From NCBI GenBank assembly GCA_024220505.1, contig JAKZZE010000001.1, positions 310,001 to 374,000 of the forward strand: DNA of 64,000 nucleotides. The letters are read 5' to 3'. Below the pieces are notes generated by a model. That model did no database searches, was not told the DNA's origin, and saw only the letters and a list, made by a program, of their open reading frames with translations. Within the stretch, counting starts at the first letter, position 1; each line of letters begins with the position of its first letter. The position numbers and the translations under genes are program-made. Shown here in pieces: positions 57,001-64,000 of the stretch. This DNA is from Rhizopus arrhizus. Lineage: Eukaryota > Mucoromycota > Mucoromycetes > Mucorales > Rhizopodaceae.

Positions 57001-58100
57001 TGCTGTCATGACACTTTTTTTTTTTTTTTTGATGTTCTATCCCCATTCTTCTTTTGTCATTAGATCTCACTCTAGCCTTACCATAGTTCCTCAAGAAACC
57101 GTTTTTCAAAAAGTTGCTGCAACCTCTGCTGTTGTTCCTCTTCATGGCTCTCAGCATGAGATGATGAAAAACAAGTTCAAATTCTGGACGATATTTGATG
57201 CTATTTGTATTATCGGCCTTGATGGTTTGGCGGCTGGTATTGTAACGATCTTGCGACCTCGCCATTCGAATTTGGCACAAGATGTGGAAAAGCAAGGATT
57301 TGAAGCAAAAGGAGCACCAAACTCTGCTGAGGCTTGCTTGCCTACAGCAGCGAATTCTGCTCTTGATCTCGAGTTGAAGCAGTTGATAACTGCCGTCTAT
57401 AAATTAAGTTGGTACGAAAGCAGAAATTTAGGTCAAGACAAAACAAAAACAAAAAAAAAACCAAGCGAGTCTGCTCATAATACCACTGAAGCTCATTTTT
57501 TTCTCTTTTGATGATTTCTCTGCTGTTATTTCCGTTCCTACATATTTGATAATTTGCTACCTTTCATGGATCTACCTCTCGATGGTTCTTTCTTTAGATC
57601 TTCCTCTACCTGTAAACCATCTATGAATTCACTTCTTGCCGTCACTTTCTCTTTGAATCCGAATTCTGATGGTCTGGTTTTTGAGGATTCACCGTCTGAT
57701 GAGCTGCCTTTTGTGAGTTTATCTTCCACTGATTCTCTCTTTTTACATTTTACTTTGGCTAGCCATTCATTATCATCCTTGCTGTCTTTATGTTCTTTGA
57801 CTGAACTTTTCATGGATCAGCTTCTTAGAGATCCAATCACTAAGACCCTTGTGAGCTCACTGTTTTTTACAGATTTGTCTTTTTCGGATTCATCGACACA
57901 ATTGTCTTCTTCAAGTAACATCTTTTTTAGATCAAAAAACCTCATTTGTAAACTTGCTTTTCAAACGTTTACCAAAAACTCCTCTGAACAGACCAGCCCC
58001 AATATTAAAACTAAGGAAGATAGTATCGGATTTGAAACAAACCAAAGTACGCAAACTTAATGATAAAAGCGATGTTGGAACTATCCCACTCTTTCTGGTT
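57001..58100. other. unresolved ORF-bearing stretch, probably decayed
   Basis: The plus strand is open for 167 codons at 57008-57511 (contains TIFDAICIIGLDGLAAGIV and a Lys-rich end). The minus strand has a charged 91-codon frame at 57813-57538 (DDNEWLAKVKCKKRESVEDK). Neither shows a domain I know, nor a start/splice context I trust. The charged minus-strand stretch with stops upstream suggests a decayed retroelement gag or a dead gene, but I cannot show it. Confidence 0.3.
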
Positions 58101-60647
58101 CAGATGCATAAAAAAAGAATGGGCATCTTCAACGTCTTAAATTTATTGTATTTCTATTAAATATTATTCTTTTTCAACTGTATACATTTTTAATTTAAAA
58201 AATAAATAACCTTCATATATTTAAAGGCAATATCGCTTTAAAAAAAAAACCTTTAAAGTTTCACAGATCATAACATTCAATAAAATAATATAAAAAATCT
58301 TTAATTTGAAAATACATATTCTTAAAAACGTTTCAAGGTAAATAGAATTATAACCATAAGCTAACCAGAATGTTTTGCATTTCTGGTAAGGAAACTCAGG
58401 CTTATGGAATTTAGAGAGTATCAACAATCAAATTTATAAGCTAGAAATACACCAACTAAATTTTTAATGCATTTAATCGCTTGTAATTTGTAGCTGCTAG
58501 TAACTAAATGAAACATACAAGAAACAAATTTTACTTGCTACTCACCGCTTTTGTTTATCCCTACTTGCTATTAAAAGATGAGTTATTATAAAGGTAAACA
58601 AAAAAGTGCTTATTTGATTTTTATAGACATGCAGAAGTGTTGTCTTGAGTTTATAAACAGCTCATTAAATCTGATAATTCGTTGTCTGTGACCGACTAAG
58701 ATTGAGCTCTGTTTATGCTCTTTCTGACATTCAAAACAAAGGTTGCCCTCTTTTCTTTTTCTTATTTCATTACCTTGTCCTTTTATTTTACACATCCACT
58801 CCAGGTTTGTTAATTCACTTTGATAAAATCTTTAGTAAAGGACTTTGATACAAAGAGAAGCTCTTCCGTTTTGGCATGCGATTTATTGGTCGTTTACGTG
58901 AAGAGTATAATAAGCTTCAGTGTGAACATACACCTTGCCAAAAGCATAAAGGCTTCGACCCATCTTCCTTGGATAAAAACTTCATGCATCGACTTCATCC
59001 TTGCTGTATATCGACGTGCACGCTTTTCAAAGCTGACAATACCAACTTCTTGAAATTTGACTTTTATTTTCCTTCTGCCACTGTTAATACTTTGTTATGT
59101 GTTTGAGCGCATGTTATATTCAAGCCTCTAACTCCTGTCAAGTTCCTTTGAAATGTGCACGATGAAGCATATCACGCTAAACTTACGATGCGTTATTCAT
59201 CGAGAGTTTGAAGCCACCAAAGACGTCGGGATATCTTCCATTCGTCACCCTTTCATGAAAAGCTACAGTCATACCTGCGACAACTTTCTCCTTTCTATTT
59301 CTCCATCATCATTATGTCTGTGCAACTTGTTCTTAGGAAGCATATCAGAAGCGTTTCATCAACGAAAAGTGGAAAACCACGTTCATATAGTTCCTTATTC
59401 GCCTGATCGTGCTTTTTATTTTAAAAAAGGGTTCCAAAAAAGCCAAAAAAAAAGAAAGTTATGGCTTGCTCCTTCAAAGCTTCCTTCATTTTGCAGGAGA
59501 AAGATTAATCATTAATAACGCCTAGTTTGTCTAACCTGCTTTAATGAAAGGAACTACCCAATTTTCTAGCTCTCTTGAAGAATTTGCAAATTCTAAAACT
59601 ATGAAAAATCTCTCAAAAGATATAAAGAAAAAAATTCACTTTTTTTGCAAGTTGTAAAATGAGACATGCCAGAATGAATACCCCTCATCCAAGAAAAAAG
59701 TCTTGCTTTGCTACGTATTAGAAAATCAACTGTATGGCCAAACTATACCACCCCTTAATTTTAAAGAAATCAAGGCAAAAGAATTCAGCAAAAGCCAACT
59801 GTGAAAATCAATTCGCTTAGAAACAACAGTCTGTGTCGGCTCGAACACTTTAACAAGAGGCATGGCAACAAAACTATCAACATGGTTGATTGTATAAGCA
59901 ACAAAGTGTACAATATGACTGTGGATGAGTCCTCTGAAATCTTTTCAGAATCAATCAGCTGAAGAAGCCGTGCTAAATAATTGAAACTAATTCTAAGCCT
60001 GAAGATAAAAGTAAGCCTATCAGTTCGTACCCTGATCAACCGTTCAATTGTATTTATTTCTTATTTTTTTTTCGAGGGACGTCAGTCTACAGAAAACACC
60101 GCCATGAGTTTTTTTTTTTTTTGTTTCAATTCACAGCCAATCGCTCTTTGTTGATGATAAACTGGTGTCAGGAGCCCCCCTTTCATAAACCGCGGTCGAT
60201 CAAAGTCCTGGTGAGATTGGCAATTTGCCATCTAAATGCTCCCTAACAAATGCATCATAAACTTTTTCAAATTCTAAACATAGATTGATTGAATATGCAC
60301 TTGTTGCTCTTTCAGTCTTTTAATTTGGCGGAAACCACCACCACCAAAATCTACTATTCATGTTTCTAAAGGAAACTTTTCGTTTACTAGTTAAGATTCA
60401 TCCAATTGTTATTTTAGTATTTTCATCTTGATCTTGTTAGAAAAAGTTGGTTATTGTTTAGGACATTTTATCTTTTCAAAGGTGATTGTGATTCGTATTT
60501 AGCTGTTGATCTCTTATTGACTAATCATCTTCAATTAAGATCATTCTTGTCATTCAACTGCTTAAAAATAATTCTTTATTTTCCATATAAAACATCCAAG
60601 CAGTAAGCCACTTTATTGACAACATTGTTCATACACAATATATATTA
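58101..60647. other. long region with short broken open stretches
   Basis: The plus strand has scattered open pieces (58820-59106, 59153-59515) with Cys/His-rich residues (CEHTPCQKHKGF; HRLHPCC), broken by stops. No family was recognised. Probably old decayed repeat. Confidence 0.35.
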
Positions 60648-60830
60648 ATGTTCTTCTTTTTTATCCTCTTGTCATTCATCATGGAAAACAAAATGTCAAG
60701 TAAAACCCAATTTTGTCCTGGACCTCCTGGACCTAGTAAAGCGTACAGTGACAAATGTAAACAACGAAATAGCTCTCACTCACAATATGTTTATAGAGTT
60801 CGTGGATTAATTTGTTGCGCTATTTCTTAA
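60648..60830 (+). CDS. possible small protein (60 residues)
   Basis: The ATG follows an ATATATATTA stretch. It encodes a hydrophobic start (MFFFFILLSFIM), then KTQFCPGPPGPSKAYSDKCK and a C-terminal LICCAIS, with four cysteines in total. An AATAAATAAAA polyadenylation-like signal lies about 45 bases after the stop. It could be a small secreted or membrane peptide, but a chance open frame is nearly as likely. Confidence 0.25.
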   Translation: MFFFFILLSFIMENKMSSKTQFCPGPPGPSKAYSDKCKQRNSSHSQYVYRVRGLICCAIS

Positions 60831-61782
60831 AGAAAATGGGCTTAATATCATCTACTTTGATGGGTATATCGAACAATAAATAAAAATATTTTACTACATC
60901 ATAAAAATGTCTGGGTTATTTCCCATCAAAACAACTGGTATTTGAGATATCAAGGCTTCTATGTGTGCCTAAAGTTGTTTTACAAGGATCAAGGCGCCCA
61001 TGATCATCAATAGGACTCAGCATTCATTTCACCAGATGTTTCTTTGTTCTTCACTCATTTTTTGTACTTTAAGAATGCATGCTACAAGATCAAACACTTT
61101 AAAAAGAAGCAACATTTCTTCCTTTTGTGCGTGTTATTGAATAGAAAATGACATGCTAGTAACCTAGCTGGAAAGAAACAGTTTAATCAATCTAGTCATT
61201 TGCATGATCCAACCAATCTTAATTCAAAGCCGATAACGCACTAAGAGCATGATAGATCCCCTTCAGCCTTGTCCTGTCAAAGACCGGATTGAGAACAGTG
61301 CTTTTTTTCGATCTGGTTCAATCAAGTGAAAGTCGGGAGATTAAAAATAAATCCCACGGACATTAAACACAGGTTTCCAAGATTGCAAGGTAACGTTACA
61401 CGATTCAAAAGAATTAAGTAATCATTTAAAACTTTTGTGAAAAAAGCAGGGTCCTTTTATTTATGAAAGGGTCACTAAAAATAAATGTTGGATGCTGAAA
61501 ACAGTAAAAGATAGATGTCGTCTGTGCGTCAAGATGTAGAAAAGTAAAGTAGTATTGTACCAGCGTGTAGTGAAGAGGATTACACAGACGTCATGAATGT
61601 CCATCTGTGTGCTTGTTCCTGAGCAATCACGTAGAAGCTTTAAATCAACATACGTAGTATTTACGTGTCTGCGTTTGAGCAGTGATAATAACAAAATGTC
61701 TCATATTGATTTCTAAATAGATGACATCATTGAAACAAGCTTTATTACACAAACAAGCAAAAAAAAAAAGGAAGGGGGGGGA
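60831..61782. other. intergenic region
   Basis: No supported gene. A minus-strand open stretch at 61461-61694 lacks recognisable features. Confidence 0.45.
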
Positions 61783-63741
61783 TTAAAATTCTTCAAATGA
61801 ATCAGTTTCCTCAACGTATTGCCACTTTTTTAATTCGGTGCCATAAGGTTTAGGTCTCAGTTCATAAACACTGCAAGAGGATGAATATCTTTTTGTTAAT
61901 AATATGTGACTTACGTATGAATAGGGACCATCATATGAGGCATCTCTTCTCTTGTCCAGTCCAATAGATAACCCAAAAGAATACGCATGACTACTCTGTG
62001 TGTGATGATAAGACAAGATTGAGTCATTCTTTCTAATTCGACAATCATCGGTTGAAGACGATGAATGACATCTAAAGAAAAGTAAGTAAGAGATGATTAT
62101 TTGTTGAATAGAAACCAACCGATATAGGATTCACCACCCATGCCAGGATATCTATAGAATAACTTGTTTGCTTGTCTTGCCTTGTATTCATCAGGATATT
62201 TCTCTTGTATTTCTTCATATGTCATTCCTTCACACATCTAACAAGAAATGGATGTTATTAAATCACCTATTGATCTTTATATCTTACTCCAGAGTTAATC
62301 TCATTTAAAAATCGAATGTGCTTTATATCATAATCTTCAGGATCAAACTTTTCTACTGTCTGCATTGATCTCTTCAACATACTTGTCCAAATCATGAACT
62401 GAGAATTACAAAATTCAGCTGTCTTTGCTAATGCTTTCGCACTGTCATATTTATCTTCTTCTGGTTCCAGCTCATTTGATTTTGCGGCTAATTCACATCC
62501 AAATTTAATACGTTGTGCTTGAACAAATTTAGCTAATGCTTTAGCAAACTTTTGACCCTTGGGTGATAGTGAAGCATCACCACCGATTCGACCTGTCACG
62601 TTATCTTCACTTTCACCATGACGAGTCAAGAAGATTTGCCGTTCTGTTTAAGGATTAGTACTTGTGTAGAATGATGAGTAAGTTTACCATTGAGATTAAA
62701 GTTCATGAGGTAAAATATACACTGACCAGAAAGATAACCCGAGATATGATGAGCAATCACCTTCTTGCCCACATTAATCAGCTTACAAAATTGAATATCG
62801 TGTTCTTCTTCCCATTCACCCACAGGTTCATATGCCTTTTCATAATTAGCTACTCTTGATCTAAAATCAGCTAATGCCTCTGTAGGATCCTTGTTTTTAT
62901 AATCAGGACCTGATAACTTTAAACGAAAATTACGTTCCAACATCTAATATACGGATTAATATTTGTATAAATAAAGATGAAATAGCTTACAGCTTGATCT
63001 GTGCAAACAGATTCAATGAGTAAAATTCTAATCTCTGGCTCCTTTTCAAGCCTATCGATCAACATTCTTCTTCTTGCTAAGGTTGAATTTGTAGCATCAT
63101 GAATAGCTACCCTTCCACCTTGCTTTAACCAATCAATCAATTGTTCCAGTACACCAAGAGCAATCTCATCGCGTACTCTTTTCATATCCTGATTGTGAGG
63201 ATCAAAGAAATTGGCAGTCTGATCCTTTGTTTCGCACACACGACGAAAATTGCCTACGTTGAATACCTTTGTCTCATATTGTAACCAATTTAAATAACGT
63301 CGAAGTTTCTTGACAAGATAACTCTTTCCACGGGCAGGTAAACCAACTGATAAACTTGTAAGTTTTGTTTCTTTTTTTAAAAAAAAAAAGGTTACCCATG
63401 ATGACAACCAGTTTACTATCTAATTGCTTTTCTGGTTTTAATTCTAATGCATAAAAAATCTTGTAAGTTTTTGCATAATTACGAAAAATAATTTTCTTAC
63501 TTGGTGTTCTAATTGTATGTACAGCGCCTGGTACATCTAAACCAATAGAGTGTCTAATTCTATTCGTCTCTAGCTTTAACCAACTGGGTACTGCAGAAGC
63601 ATTTTGCCCATTTTCTTGTTCTTGCCTTTTATCTTCTTTTTCTTCTTCACCCACAGATAACAAAGGTAGAACATGTCTTGTGATATTTTCTTCTTCTAAA
63701 TCTTGTTCTCTATTCACAACTGGTAAAGTTTTTCTGTGCAT
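61783..63741 (-). CDS. 6-phosphofructo-2-kinase/fructose-2,6-bisphosphatase
   Basis: Seven exons (63741-63396, 63346-62991, 62943-62688, 62643-62288, 62237-62120, 62071-61915, 61870-61783) give 558 residues. The N-terminal regulatory stretch is Glu/Gln-rich. The kinase domain has the P-loop [11 protein letters not shown], then [30 protein letters not shown] and [10 protein letters not shown]. The phosphatase (histidine phosphatase) domain has [10 protein letters not shown] with the phospho-acceptor His, [26 protein letters not shown] with the catalytic Glu, and [15 protein letters not shown] with the second His. Both activities look intact, so it can both make and remove fructose-2,6-bisphosphate, the switch of glycolysis versus gluconeogenesis. 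The start ATG (MHRKTLPVV) lies after a CT-rich leader. Confidence 0.96.
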
Positions 63742-64000
63742 TTTATTGCAATCAATAACACACGCTTTTAATATTACAGTCAAAAAAAAAAAAAAATTAA
63801 ATAAAAAAAAATAAAAAATTGCGTCTCTCTTTTTCTCTCTCTCGTCTGTCTCTCTCTCTTTCTTTTTCTCTCTCGCTCGCTCTCTCTGACTTCACAAAAA
63901 AAAAAATGAAAGAGCGATATGACATTTTTTTTTTTCTTAGGGTTTCTTTCTCTCTCTCTCCCTTCTTCTCTTTCTGTTTCTCTTTAAAAGATTATTTGGT
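63742..64000 (-). promoter_or_regulatory. CT-rich promoter/5' leader of the PFK-2/FBPase-2 gene
   Basis: Between the start codon and the window edge there is an A-rich run, then more than 150 bases of TCTCTC/CTTTTT pyrimidine repeat as written on the plus strand (GA-rich on the sense strand). GA/CT tracts precede several genes in this window, so it is likely promoter or leader sequence. No specific factor site can be named. Confidence 0.4.

Noticed and set aside
1..64000. CRISPR arrays
   Set aside because: No regularly spaced direct repeats with unique spacers were seen; the tandem repeats present are contiguous minisatellites.

Overview
The window looks like nuclear DNA of an early-diverging filamentous fungus, most likely Mucoromycota/Mucorales. 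It is AT-rich, with many short introns (about 39-70 nt) and long A or T homopolymers. It carries Mucorales-type repeats, and the hybrid histidine kinase, HsbA-like wall protein, Bem1, RhoGDI and SAM-RA MAPKKK all look fungal. I cannot name the species. All exon models were built by hand from splice consensus and reading phase; most add up to an uninterrupted frame, and exceptions are stated.

Layout. 1-302: 3' end of an alanine aminotransferase gene. 0.3-12 kb: a repeat-rich block. It holds a decayed Tc1/IS630-type transposase relic fused tail to tail with a truncated member of an unnamed gene family ('family X'), a GPI-type surface protein, an F-box/WD40 pseudogene, a second family X copy, and a 5'-truncated LINE with a perfect 15-bp target-site duplication. 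12.2-13.9 kb: a seven-transmembrane receptor-like gene. 15.1-18.5 kb: a 3.4-kb element with Tc1/mariner-style inverted repeats and TA target sites, encoding a Fanzor (eukaryotic TnpB-like RNA-guided nuclease). 18.6-22.4 kb: Bem1, RhoGDI and a BI-1-like membrane protein. 22.5-23.8 kb: another transposase relic. 25.7-28.7 kb: a Ste11/Byr2-type MAPKKK. 29.1-32.6 kb: a Tc1/mariner-like element with perfect 60-bp inverted repeats. Its transposase is inactivated, and it contains a separate inverted-repeat-bounded cassette with a third family X gene. 34.9-46.3 kb: a small cysteine-rich secreted protein, a multipass membrane protein, a group III hybrid histidine kinase with an unusually long HAMP array (about 14-15 units), and an HsbA-like wall protein. 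48.9-55.5 kb: a homeodomain factor, a multipass membrane protein, a Cbp4-like complex III assembly factor, a CCDC47-like ER protein and the succinyl-CoA ligase beta subunit. 57-61.7 kb: unresolved, probably decayed sequence. 61.8-63.7 kb: a bifunctional PFK-2/FBPase-2.

How the genes relate. Bem1, RhoGDI, the MAPKKK and the histidine kinase all belong to polarity or stress signalling (Cdc42, MAPK and HOG-type pathways). Cbp4, succinyl-CoA ligase, PFK-2/FBPase-2 and alanine aminotransferase are core carbon and mitochondrial genes. The mobile genes are the most novel part: the Fanzor element, and family X, which occurs three times here. The best preserved family X copy carries a P-D...E-x-K arrangement suggestive of a PD-(D/E)XK nuclease fold.
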